Position numbers and translations under genes: made by a program. Source: Streptomyces sp. CC208A (GTDB lineage: Bacteria > Actinomycetota > Actinomycetes > Streptomycetales > Streptomycetaceae). From it: a stretch of 64,000 nucleotides of DNA. Each line of letters opens with the position of its first letter. Position 1 is the stretch's first letter. Positions 35,036 through 43,182 of this stretch are shown piece by piece. The notes below the pieces were generated by a model, which saw only the letters and a list, made by a program, of their open reading frames with translations, ran no database searches and had not been told where the DNA came from. The stretch spans positions 404,672 to 468,671 of the forward strand of contig NZ_JASCXN010000002.1 of NCBI RefSeq assembly GCF_030010625.1, written 5' to 3'.

Positions 35036-36433
35036 ATGGCCATCGCCACCGTGAACCCCGCCACCGGCGAGACGCTGCGCACCTACGAGGCGCACGGACC
35101 GGACGAGGTGGAGCGGCGGATCGACGCCGCCCACGAGGCGTTCCGCCACTGGCGCACCACGCCCTTCGCCGAGCGGGCCCGTCTGCTGCGCGCCGCCGCC
35201 ACCCTCCTCGACGAGGACGCCGAGGACATCGCCCGCACCATGACCCTGGAGATGGGCAAGCCGCTCACCGCCGCCCGCGCCGAGGCCGGCAAGTGCGCCA
35301 AGGCCATGCGCTGGTACGCCAAGCACGCCGAGGAACTCCTCGCCGACGAGCACCCGGCCGAGAGCGACGTCCGGGACTCCGGCGCCGACCGGGCCCGCGT
35401 CCACTACCGGCCGCTCGGCCCGGTCCTCGCCGTCATGCCGTGGAACTTCCCGCTGTGGCAGGTGATCCGCTTCGCCGCGCCCGCCCTCATGGCCGGCAAC
35501 ACCGGGCTGCTCAAGCACGCCTCCAACGTGCCCAGGACCGCCCTCTACCTCGGTGACCTCTTCCGCCGCGCCGGCTACCCCGACGGCTGCTTCCAGACCC
35601 TCCTCATCGGCTCCGCCGAGGTCGAGGCGGTCCTCCGCGACCCCCGGGTGGCCGCCGTGACCCTCACCGGCAGCGAGCCCGCGGGACGGGCCGTCGCCTC
35701 CGCCGCCGGCGACGTCGTGAAGAAGACCGTCCTGGAGCTCGGCGGCAGCGACCCGTACATCGTGATGCCCTCCGCGGACATCGTGCGGGCCGTGAAGACC
35801 GCCGTCACCGCGCGCGTGCAGAACAACGGCCAGTCCTGCATCGCCGCCAAGCGGTTCATCGTCCACGAGGGCGTGTACGAGGACTTCACCGAGCGGTTCA
35901 CCGCCGCCATGAACGCCCTCACCGTCGGCGACCCGCTCGACGAGTCCACCGACGTCGGCCCCCTCGCCACCGAGAAGGGCCGCGCCGACCTGGAGGAGCT
36001 CGTCGACGACGCCGTGGGCAAGGGCGCCCACGTCCTGTGCGGCGGCGCCCGGCCCGAGGAACCGGCGCTCTCCCGGGGCTGGTACTACCGGCCGACCGTC
36101 CTCACCGGCATCACCCCCGCCATGCGGATCCACCGGGAGGAGGCCTTCGGGCCCGTGGCCACCGTCTACCCGGTGCGCGACGCCGAGGAGGCGGTGACCG
36201 TCGCCAACGACTCGCCGTTCGGCCTCAGTTCCAACGTGTGGACCCGCCGAGACGAGGACGTCGACTTCTTCGTCCGCGACCTCCAGGCCGGGGGCGTCTT
36301 CGTCAACGGCATGACCGCCTCCCATCCGGCGCTCCCCTTCGGCGGCGTCAAGCGTTCGGGCTACGGGCGGGAGCTGTCCGGCCACGGCATCAAGGAGTTC
36401 TGCAACGTCACCACGGTCTGGCAGCGCGCCTGA
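35036..36433 (+). CDS. gabD: NADP-dependent succinate-semialdehyde dehydrogenase
   Basis: 465 aa, an aldehyde dehydrogenase of the GabD group. Typical features: MAIATVNPATGETLRTYEAH start, TLEMGKPLTAARAEAGKCA, YRPLGPVLAVMPWNFPLWQV, the glutamate in TVLELGGSDPYIV, the catalytic Cys268 in NNGQSCIAAKRF and EEAFGPVATVY. It oxidises succinate semialdehyde to succinate at the end of GABA breakdown. No gabT is in the window. CAGGAGGAGA precedes the ATG. The gene end is tandemly duplicated. Confidence 0.9.
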   Translation: MAIATVNPATGETLRTYEAHGPDEVERRIDAAHEAFRHWRTTPFAERARLLRAAATLLDEDAEDIARTMTLEMGKPLTAARAEAGKCAKAMRWYAKHAEELLADEHPAESDVRDSGADRARVHYRPLGPVLAVMPWNFPLWQVIRFAAPALMAGNTGLLKHASNVPRTALYLGDLFRRAGYPDGCFQTLLIGSAEVEAVLRDPRVAAVTLTGSEPAGRAVASAAGDVVKKTVLELGGSDPYIVMPSADIVRAVKTAVTARVQNNGQSCIAAKRFIVHEGVYEDFTERFTAAMNALTVGDPLDESTDVGPLATEKGRADLEELVDDAVGKGAHVLCGGARPEEPALSRGWYYRPTVLTGITPAMRIHREEAFGPVATVYPVRDAEEAVTVANDSPFGLSSNVWTRRDEDVDFFVRDLQAGGVFVNGMTASHPALPFGGVKRSGYGRELSGHGIKEFCNVTTVWQRA

Positions 36434-36477
36434 CCCACCCTCGTCACGAGTCGCGCCTGACCCACCCCTCCGTCACG
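36425..36477. repeat. Tandem duplication of the gabD 3' end
   Basis: CGCGCCTGACCCACCC followed by a TCACG-containing stretch occurs at 36425-36448 and again at 36452-36477 with small changes. The first copy includes the gabD stop codon TGA. Confidence 0.8.
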
Positions 36478-36483
36478 GGTTTC

Positions 36484-38577
36484 TCAGCCGCCCGGGGCCG
36501 GCCCGCCCGCGCCCACCGGCGCCGGCCCGATCTCGCACCACACCGCCTTGCCCTCGCCCCGCGGCTCCACGCCCCAGCGCGAGGCCAGCGCGTCGAGCAG
36601 GAGCAGCCCCCGGCCCGAGGTCGCCGCCTCGCCGGGGGTGCGCCGCCGGGGCCAGGCGCTCGACCGGTCCTGCACCGAGAGCCGTACCCGCCGCACCGGT
36701 TCCGGCAGCACCTCCAGGGTGAGGACCGCGCCGCCCTCGGTGTGCAGCAGCACGTTCACAAGGAGTTCGCCCGTCAACAGTTCGGTGTCGTCGGCGAGTT
36801 CGGGCATGCCCCAGTCCCGCAGCGCCTGCCCCACGGCCGCCCGCGCGTCGGAGAGCCCCTGCGGGTCGGCCTGGTGGATGTACTGGTGGATGCGCGGCGC
36901 CCGCGGCGTCCCCGGGTCCGGGCTCCGCCGCAGCACGAGCAGGGCCACGTCGTCACCGGAGCCCCACCGCTCCCACAGCCGCTCCGACAGGTGGTCGGCC
37001 AGCGCCTCCGCCTGCGGGGGGCCGCTGCTCACCGCCTCGGACAGGGCCGCGAGCCCCGCCTCGATGTCCGTGCCCGGCTGCTCGACGAGACCGTCCGTGC
37101 ACAGCACCAGCGTCTCGCCCGGCACCAGGTCGAGCCGCGTCTCGGGGAACTCCTCGTCGCCGAAGACGGTCGCGAGGCCCAGCGGCATCCCGCCCCGCAG
37201 CTTCGGCTGCCCCACCCGCCCGTCCGTGTGCCGGATCAGCGGCCCCAGATGCCCGGCCCGCACCGCACGCACTGTGCCGCTCATCAGGTCCACCTGCGCG
37301 TAGGTGCAGGTGGCGAAGCGCTTGGTGTCCAGCTCGGCGAGGAACCGGGAGGCCCGCGCCAGGACCGTCGACGGCGCGTGGCCCTCGCCCGCGTACGCCC
37401 GCAACGCGATCCGCAGCTGTCCCATGATCGCCGCCGCGTGCGTGTCGTGGCCCTGCACGTCGCCGACGACGATCCCGACCCGGCCGCGGGGCAGCGCGAT
37501 CACGTCGTACCAGTCCCCGCCGACCTGCCGTCCGCTCCACGCCGCGTGGTACCGGACCGCGATCTCCCCGCCGGTGATCTCCGGGATCCGGCGCGGCAGC
37601 ATCGTCTCCTGGAGCCCGGTGGCCAGTTCCCGCTCCTCGTCGAAGAGGATCGCCCGCTGCAGCGACTGCGCCACGATCGCCGCGAGCCCGAGCGCCAGGT
37701 TCCGCTCGTCCGCGGTGAACGCCGTCCGCCCCCGGTAGAACAGCGCCATCCCGCCCAGCGACCGCGCCTGCGCCACCAGCGGCAGGTAGCAGGCCGCCTG
37801 GAACGGCAGCCGCCCCAGGTACGGCGCCAGCTCGGGGAAGTCACGGCCGAGCGACGCGAACGAGGACACGAACCGTGGCCGGCCGCTCAGCACCGCCTCC
37901 GCCAGCGGCAGCCCCCGGTCGAGACGCCGCGTCCGCAGCCCGTCGAGCACGTCCAGGGAGTCGCCGCTGAGCGCGATCACGTTCAGCGAACCGTTCTCGA
38001 CGAGCCCGAGCGCCAGCCCGTCCGCCCCCAGCCGCGCGAGCCCGCCCGGGCCGGTCAGCGCCGCCGTCACGTCGTCCACCGTCACCGCCCGTGACAGCGC
38101 GTGCGTGGTCCGCTCCACGATGCTCGTCTGCATCTCGCGGCGCTTCTCCAGCTGCGCCACGAACGCCGCGTGCGACACCTCGGCCGTGGTGTCCCGCACC
38201 GCCCCCACGATCCGGTGCGCCCGCCCGTCCGCGCCCCGCAGGATCCGCGCCAGCACATGCGTCCAATGGGGTGTCCCGTCGTCCTGCGGGATGGGGAAGT
38301 GCGTGCTGTACGAGGTGTCACCGCCGGTCACCGCGGCCCGCACCACCTGGTCCAGGCGCAGCCGCTCCGCCGGGTCGAGCCGCGCCACCAGACTCGCCGG
38401 CCGCCCGTCGAACGTCTCCGGGGTCATGCCGAAGACCAGCAGCCCGGACGCGTCGACATCGATGGTGCCCGTGTCGAGGTCCCAGTCGAAGCTGCCGGTC
38501 CGGTTCATGGCGAGCCACTCGGCGGGTCCGATCCCGCCGCCGTGGCCCTGCGGATCGTCGTCGGTCATCCCTCCCAT
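36484..38577 (-). CDS. PAS-GAF-PP2C phosphatase with C-terminal HATPase (SpoIIE/RsbW-like)
   Basis: About 697 aa. The order is a PAS-like domain (MNRTGSFDWDLDTGTIDVDA to RIVGAVRDTTAEVSHA), a GAF domain of about 150 residues (ALSRAVTVDDVTAAL to LAAIVAQSLQRAIL), a PP2C/SpoIIE domain with GGDWYDVIALPRGRVGIVVGDVQGHD (cited in part) and LVLCTDGLVEQ, and a short anti-sigma-factor-kinase-like ATPase (LLTGELLVNVLLHTEGG, TSGRGLLLLDALA). Such proteins tune anti-sigma/anti-anti-sigma switches. Two ATG choices exist, at 38577 and 38568; the second has GGGAGGG too close to serve it. Confidence 0.87.
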   Translation of the reverse strand: MGGMTDDDPQGHGGGIGPAEWLAMNRTGSFDWDLDTGTIDVDASGLLVFGMTPETFDGRPASLVARLDPAERLRLDQVVRAAVTGGDTSYSTHFPIPQDDGTPHWTHVLARILRGADGRAHRIVGAVRDTTAEVSHAAFVAQLEKRREMQTSIVERTTHALSRAVTVDDVTAALTGPGGLARLGADGLALGLVENGSLNVIALSGDSLDVLDGLRTRRLDRGLPLAEAVLSGRPRFVSSFASLGRDFPELAPYLGRLPFQAACYLPLVAQARSLGGMALFYRGRTAFTADERNLALGLAAIVAQSLQRAILFDEERELATGLQETMLPRRIPEITGGEIAVRYHAAWSGRQVGGDWYDVIALPRGRVGIVVGDVQGHDTHAAAIMGQLRIALRAYAGEGHAPSTVLARASRFLAELDTKRFATCTYAQVDLMSGTVRAVRAGHLGPLIRHTDGRVGQPKLRGGMPLGLATVFGDEEFPETRLDLVPGETLVLCTDGLVEQPGTDIEAGLAALSEAVSSGPPQAEALADHLSERLWERWGSGDDVALLVLRRSPDPGTPRAPRIHQYIHQADPQGLSDARAAVGQALRDWGMPELADDTELLTGELLVNVLLHTEGGAVLTLEVLPEPVRRVRLSVQDRSSAWPRRRTPGEAATSGRGLLLLDALASRWGVEPRGEGKAVWCEIGPAPVGAGGPAPGG

Positions 38578-38742
38578 TGTCGAACCCGCACCCCGCCGAC
38601 GCCATGGCTGTGACACGGCGTGGCGCCCCGGGAAACACCCGACGGGAGGGGGTCCGCGGCGGGCGTCCGGATGCGGGACACGGGACCGGACACGAGAATG
38701 GCCAGTGCCGGGAGCCACCCGCAGAAGCATGGAGGAGACGGC

Positions 38743-38943
38743 ATGAACGCTGAGCCCGACGAGAAGTCCCGGGGGGACGTACCGACGCCCGACCGGCTGC
38801 TGCACTCCGGTTCGGAGGGCGAGTTCACGGCCGAGGATCTGGTCCTCGCCTCCGGCCGCGACGTGACGCCGAAGACCCTGGCCTGGGCCGAACGCAGGAT
38901 GGCGGAGAAGGGCCGCGCCTCCCTGGACGAACTCCTTCCGTAG
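38743..38943 (+). CDS. Conserved-looking 66-aa hypothetical protein
   Basis: 66 aa, acidic and soluble, with DVPTPDRLLHSGSEGEFTAEDLVLASG and a helix TPKTLAWAERRMAEKGRASLDELLP (cited in part: WAERRMAEKG). GGAGGAGACGGC before the ATG is a strong start. No family known. It stands between the phosphatase, on the other strand, and the acyl-CoA dehydrogenase gene. Confidence 0.65.
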   Translation: MNAEPDEKSRGDVPTPDRLLHSGSEGEFTAEDLVLASGRDVTPKTLAWAERRMAEKGRASLDELLP

Positions 38944-39004
38944 GAAGCCGTACGGGTGCCGGGGCGGCGAGCCGGACGGCGCCGCCCCGGCCCTTCCCCA
39001 TTGA

Positions 39005-39018
39005 TGGAACACGTTCTA
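39005..39018. promoter_or_regulatory. KstR-type operator TGGAACACGTTCTA
   Basis: The 14 bases match TNNAACNNGTTNNA, the consensus for the TetR-family repressor KstR that controls sterol-catabolic genes in actinobacteria. The site is 57 to 70 bases before the acyl-CoA dehydrogenase ATG. No kstR gene is in the window. Confidence 0.65.
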
Positions 39019-39074
39019 CCGTGACCGCCGTCGCGCCGAGGAAGCCGACGCCGACGCCGTCACGGGAGGCCGGG

Positions 39075-40253
39075 ATGCACCTGCAGTACACGCCGGAACA
39101 GAACCGCCTGCGCGCCGAACTGCGGGCGTACTTCACGGAACTCGTCCCCGAGGACGTGCACGGCCGGTACGGGGACCCGGCCGCCCAGAAGCGCTTCTAC
39201 CGCGAGACGATCCGCCGCCTCGGCGCGGACGGCTGGCTCGGCGTCGGCTGGCCCGCCGAGTACGGCGGCCGCGGCCTCACCCCGATGGAACAGTTCATCT
39301 TCTTCGACGAGGCCGCCCAGGCGGGCGTCCCGCTGCCGCTGATGGCGCTGAACACGGTCGGCCCGACGCTCATGCGGTTCGGCACGGAGGAGCAGAAGGC
39401 GTACTTCCTGCCCCGCGTCCTCTCCGGCGAGATCGACTTCGCCATCGGCTACAGCGAACCCGACGCCGGCACCGACCTCGCGGCCCTGAAGACCCGCGCG
39501 GTGCGCGACGGGGACACGTACGTCGTCAACGGGCAGAAGATCTGGACGACCAACGGCGACACCGCCGACTGGGTCTGGCTCGCCGTCCGCACCGACCCGG
39601 ACGCCGCCCCCCACAAGGGCATCACCATGCTCCTGGTGCCGACCACCGACCCCGGCTACTCCTGCACGGTGATCAACACCCTCGCCTCGCACGACACCAC
39701 CGCCAGTTACTACGACGACGTCCGCGTCCCCGTCACCCACCGCGTCGGTGAGGAGAACAAGGGCTGGCGGCTCATCACCAACCAGCTCAACCACGAACGC
39801 GTCACCCTCGCCGCCCACGGCACCATGGCCATCCGCGCCCTCCACGACGTCCGCCGCTGGGCCGCCGGCACCCTCCTCTCCGACGGCCGCCGCGTCCTCG
39901 ACCTCCCCTGGGTCCGCCGCACCCTCGCCCGCACCCACACCCGCCTCGACGCGATGAAGCTCCTCAACTGGCAGATGGTGAACGCCGTCCACCACGGCAC
40001 CCTCACCCCCCAGGACGCCTCCGCCGTCAAGGTCTACGGCTCCGAGGCCCGCCGCGACGCCTACGCAGCCCTCCTGGAGGTCGTCGGCGCCGCAGGCGCC
40101 CTCAAGGAAGGCTCCCCCGGAGCCGTCCTCCACGGCGAACTCGAACGCGGCTACCGCTCCGCCGTCATCTTCACCTTCGGCGGCGGCAACAACGAGATCC
40201 AGCGCGAGATCATCTCCTGGATCGGCCTGGGCATGCCCCGCGTCCGCCGCTGA
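39075..40253 (+). CDS. Acyl-CoA dehydrogenase, probable FadE of sterol or branched acyl-CoA catabolism
   Basis: 392 aa from the ATG at 39075, with GGGAGG just upstream; a GTG at 39021 overlaps the operator and is less likely. Motifs: LGVGWPAEYGGRGLTPMEQ, IGYSEPDAGTDLAALKTRAV and VNGQKIWTTNGDTADWVWLA. The C-terminus EIQREIISWIGLGMPR after FGGGNN resembles FadE proteins of steroid catabolism, which often act as heterotetramers with a partner chain. Here no partner is adjacent. The KstR-type operator supports a sterol link, though other fatty-acyl substrates remain possible. Confidence 0.78.
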   Translation: MHLQYTPEQNRLRAELRAYFTELVPEDVHGRYGDPAAQKRFYRETIRRLGADGWLGVGWPAEYGGRGLTPMEQFIFFDEAAQAGVPLPLMALNTVGPTLMRFGTEEQKAYFLPRVLSGEIDFAIGYSEPDAGTDLAALKTRAVRDGDTYVVNGQKIWTTNGDTADWVWLAVRTDPDAAPHKGITMLLVPTTDPGYSCTVINTLASHDTTASYYDDVRVPVTHRVGEENKGWRLITNQLNHERVTLAAHGTMAIRALHDVRRWAAGTLLSDGRRVLDLPWVRRTLARTHTRLDAMKLLNWQMVNAVHHGTLTPQDASAVKVYGSEARRDAYAALLEVVGAAGALKEGSPGAVLHGELERGYRSAVIFTFGGGNNEIQREIISWIGLGMPRVRR

Positions 40254-40263
40254 CGGCGTTGTT

Positions 40264-40294
40264 CGGATGGTCGGGTCGGATGGTCGGGTCGGAT
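40264..40294. repeat. 13-bp tandem repeat after the acyl-CoA dehydrogenase gene
   Basis: CGGATGGTCGGGT occurs twice exactly, with a partial third copy, starting 11 bases after the stop codon. Confidence 0.85.
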
Positions 40295-40339
40295 CTCCGT
40301 GGCCCTGCGCACCGCACGCTCACGAAGCTCAGCAGGGGC

Positions 40340-40366
40340 CCGCCCGCCGGGCCCCTTGGCGGGCGG
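40340..40366 (+). terminator. Hairpin terminator after acyl-CoA dehydrogenase
   Basis: CCGCCCGCC and GGCGGGCGG form a perfect 9-bp stem with a 9-base loop, 87 bases after the stop. Confidence 0.55.
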
Positions 40367-40418
40367 TTGCGGGGTGGCGTACGTCGGCACGTGGCCGGAT
40401 AGCCCCTCGCGAGGTGTC

Positions 40419-40428
40419 GAAGCGCTTC
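40419..40428. promoter_or_regulatory. LacI-type operator GAAGCGCTTC
   Basis: A perfect 10-bp palindrome in the context TGTCGAAGCGCTTCATTT, typical of LacI-family operators with a central CG. It lies about 270 bases before the esterase-lectin gene, 121 bases from the second copy. Confidence 0.6.
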
Positions 40429-40508
40429 ATTTGATGGCTCATGTCAATGAGAACTCTCTGGCGAAACAAGAGGAATGAAGGCAAGGCGGCCTTGCTTCCC
40501 GTCAGGCA

Positions 40509-40549
40509 TTGACATCGCCTCCAGGGTGATGGGAGCGTCGAAGCGCTTC
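40509..40549 (+). promoter_or_regulatory. TTGACA -35 with downstream LacI-type operator
   Basis: A consensus TTGACA at 40509-40514 is followed by GAAGCGCTTC at 40540-40549, in the context GCGTCGAAGCGCTTCACC. No clear -10 is visible at the right spacing. The operator would lie on or just after the transcription start, the position expected for repression. Confidence 0.5.
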
Positions 40550-40690
40550 ACCTTCCGTTGTCGCTTCCTTCTCTTGCGGTGCGCTTTCGCGCGCCCTTGG
40601 CCACAGCAACCACCGTGCCCGCCACTCCGGTTCGGCAGGCGACCGGGAGTGTCGCTCCGGGCCGCGCCGGATTCCAGAAAGGACGCCGCC

Positions 40691-42037
40691 ATGTCCCGGA
40701 AAGCCAAGAAGAGGCGTGTCAGAGATGCACTGGTAGCCCTGCTGGTGGGGATCTCGCCGCTGTTCGCGGCGCTCGTACTGACCGGTGCCTCGGCCACCAC
40801 CGCGTCGGCCGCGTCGCTGACCGAGGTGACCGACTTCGGCAGCAACCCCGGAAACCTGCGGATGTACGTCTACGTGCCCGACAACGCTCCGGCACGTCCG
40901 GCGGTGGTGGTGGCAGTGCACTACTGCACCGGCACGGCGCCCACCTTCTACTCCCACACGGAGTTCGCCCGCCTGGCCGACCAGCATGGGTTCATCGTCG
41001 TCTACCCGGACGCGAACGTCAGCGGGCAGTGCTTCGACGTCTCCTCGCCCCAGGCGCTCAGGCATGACGGGGGCAGTGACCCCACGAGCATCGCCTCGAT
41101 GGTCCGGTACACCGTGCAGAACATGAACGCCGACGCCGGCCGGGTCTACGTCACCGGCGCCTCGTCCGGCGCGATGACGACCAATGTCCTGCTCGGCGCC
41201 TATCCGGACCTGTTCAAGGCCGGTGCGGCGTTCGCGGGCGTGCCGTTCGGCTGCTTCGCCACCACTGACGGCTCCGGCTGGAACAGCGCCTGCGCCACGG
41301 GCCGGATCACCAAGACCCCGCAGGAGTGGGGCGACCTCGTCCGGAACGCCTATCCGGGGTACACCGGCGCCCGGCCGCGGATGCAGCTGTGGCACGGTAC
41401 CGAGGACGACGCGTTGTACTACGCGAACTTCGGTGAAGAGATCAAGCAGTGGACCAATGTGCTCGGGGTGAGCCGGACCCCGGTCTTCACCGACTCCCCG
41501 CAGTCCGGCTGGACCCGCACCCGCTACGGCTCTGCGACCGCGCAGGCACCGGTCGAGGCGATCAGCGTCCAGGGTGTCGGGCACGTCCTGCCCTCCAGCG
41601 GTATGGCGGCCCGAGCCATCGCCTTCTTCGGACTCGACGGTTCCGGCGGGACCACCACAGGTCCGGTCCGCGCCACTGGTTCCGGCAAGTGCCTGGACGT
41701 GCCCGGCTCTTCGCGGACCAACGGCACCCAGACGCACGTCTGGGACTGCAACGGCCAGACGAACCAGACCTGGACCAGAACGTCGACCAAGCAACTCACC
41801 GTCTACGGCGGCGCGAAGTGCCTCGACGCGGCAGGCACCGCGGCCGGCGCCGAAGTCGTGCTGTGGGACTGCAACGGCGGCACCAACCAGCAGTGGTACG
41901 TCAACTCCGACGGCACCATCACCGGCGTCCAGTCAGGCCTGTGCCTGGACGTGACCGGTGCCTCCACCGCCAACGGCGCACTGGTCGGACTGTGGGGCTG
42001 CAACGGCGGCAGCAACCAGCAGTGGCGCCTCGGCTGA
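40691..42037 (+). CDS. Secreted CE1-like esterase with C-terminal ricin-B lectin
   Basis: 448 aa with a signal peptide (LVALLVGISPLFAALVLTGASATTASA is the region). The catalytic half resembles PHB-depolymerase/acetyl-xylan or feruloyl esterases: VVVAVHYCTGTAPTF, GHFIVVYPDAN-type strand, nucleophile Ser159 in TGASSGAMTT, and WHGTEDDALYY and VQGVGHVLP for the acid and His. The last 125 residues hold three ricin-type repeats with SGKCLDVPG, AKCLDAAG and GLCLDVTG and Gln-x-Trp motifs (QTW, QQW, QQW). It probably deacylates plant hemicellulose, with the lectin binding xylan or galactose. The LacI-type operators upstream imply sugar control. Confidence 0.85.
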   Translation: MSRKAKKRRVRDALVALLVGISPLFAALVLTGASATTASAASLTEVTDFGSNPGNLRMYVYVPDNAPARPAVVVAVHYCTGTAPTFYSHTEFARLADQHGFIVVYPDANVSGQCFDVSSPQALRHDGGSDPTSIASMVRYTVQNMNADAGRVYVTGASSGAMTTNVLLGAYPDLFKAGAAFAGVPFGCFATTDGSGWNSACATGRITKTPQEWGDLVRNAYPGYTGARPRMQLWHGTEDDALYYANFGEEIKQWTNVLGVSRTPVFTDSPQSGWTRTRYGSATAQAPVEAISVQGVGHVLPSSGMAARAIAFFGLDGSGGTTTGPVRATGSGKCLDVPGSSRTNGTQTHVWDCNGQTNQTWTRTSTKQLTVYGGAKCLDAAGTAAGAEVVLWDCNGGTNQQWYVNSDGTITGVQSGLCLDVTGASTANGALVGLWGCNGGSNQQWRLG

Positions 42038-42056
42038 CAACGGCCCGCCGCCCCTC

Positions 42057-42290
42057 CGGCTGAGGTCGTCGACCACCGGCCTGGCCGGCCAGGACATCGA
42101 CGCGCGCCGACAGGCCTTCCTGAGGAGGTTCGACCCGGAGCACGCCTTCCGGCTGCTGAAGCGGATCCTCGGCCGGACCCGGCCGAGGATCCGCGGTCCC
42201 GAGCTCGGACCGCTGGACGTGGCTCGTGATCGCCGCCCACATACAGCTCGGGCTCACCCGCGAAGCGGCGGCGGACCTCCGCCGTAGAAG
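42057..42290 (+). pseudogene. Transposase 3' remnant with a frameshift
   Basis: One frame reads FLRRFDPEHAFRLLKRILGR and TRPRIRGPE; a shift at about 42200 leads into DRWTWLVIAAHIQLGLTREA and ADLRR. Joined, this is the C-terminal region of a common Streptomyces transposase family (RFD-EH-FRL-K--LG-TRP---DPEAADRWTWLV). It has no start, no N-terminal domain and no terminal inverted repeats that I can see. Confidence 0.7.
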
Positions 42291-42860
42291 GCCCGCAGGA
42301 GGCCGCGGTGGCAGCGGCGTGACCGACGCGTGTCGCCGCTGACGCGGCCGGAGTCGCGGGGTACCCCGGAGCCGCGGAGCACCGGTGGCAGGTCTTCGAG
42401 GGCAGCCACCCCCTTCGCGAGGCGGGCCGCCATCGAGGCGGCCGGCTCCTCGCCATGCAGCGCAGTGTGCTGAGCCGGGGCTGCCTCGACGGCGGCCTGG
42501 GCGATTGAAGCAGCGCCTCCGACCTTGTGGTTCTTCCGCCAGGTCTCGACGAGCTCGGTGCCGCTGCGGCGGTCCCCCGTCGGCGTCTGACAGGCCGGTC
42601 AGCAGCAGTAGCGGGATCGGATCTGTCCCTTGTCGGTCGGACTCGGCGCACGCCGAGATCCTTGCGCGTGCAAGCCTGGCCGACGATGACGAAGGTGCCC
42701 TTGGCGCCCGTCCTGCCCTGACCCGGTACGCGGCTGATGCCTGGTGAACGGCGAGGCCGTCGAGATCCACAACGGGTCATGCGGCCACTGCTCGCGGCCA
42801 GTGGGTGTCGGAGCGCTGGGGGGTGCCTGCTCGTGGGACCGGCCTACGCGGACCGTCGTG
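42291..42860. other. Degenerate region without a recognisable gene
   Basis: Open frames run on both strands, but none has normal codon use plus a recognisable family or a ribosome-binding site. The region lies between transposase and integrase remnants and reads like decayed mobile DNA. The stretch 42946-43182, before the glycosidase stop, is equally featureless. Confidence 0.5.
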
Positions 42861-42945
42861 TTACCGAGGGCGCGTGCGAGAGGTTGTCAGGGTGTGTCCG
42901 GTGTGCCGAAGCTCGTAGAACCGGAAGCCGTCCGGGAGGGCGACG
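42861..42945 (-). pseudogene. Tyrosine-recombinase (integrase) 3' remnant
   Basis: The minus strand reads LPDGFRFYELRHTGHTLTT before a TAA stop at 42861. LRHTGHTL is the conserved box II region of tyrosine integrases (R-hx-LRHT-xhT). The upstream part is in other frames or lost, so the gene is not functional. Confidence 0.55.
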
Positions 42946-43182
42946 GCCGCGCGAGCGCGTCGTCGCCCTCCCGGACGAAGGGGGCGCACCGGAAGGGCGC
43001 CCTCCAGCAGAGGAAGACCGGTCCGTCGGGCTCCTCCTCGGCGAACCAGGCGCACGTCGGCGCTGACCGTCACGGTCGTGGGGCAGGTGCACGCCTCGGG
43101 AAAGCGAGGTCGAGCACCTGTGGGAAGCGCCGGTCGGCAGGGGGGGCGGGCCGCGTGCGGCGTCGGCGAGTGGGTGGACGTG

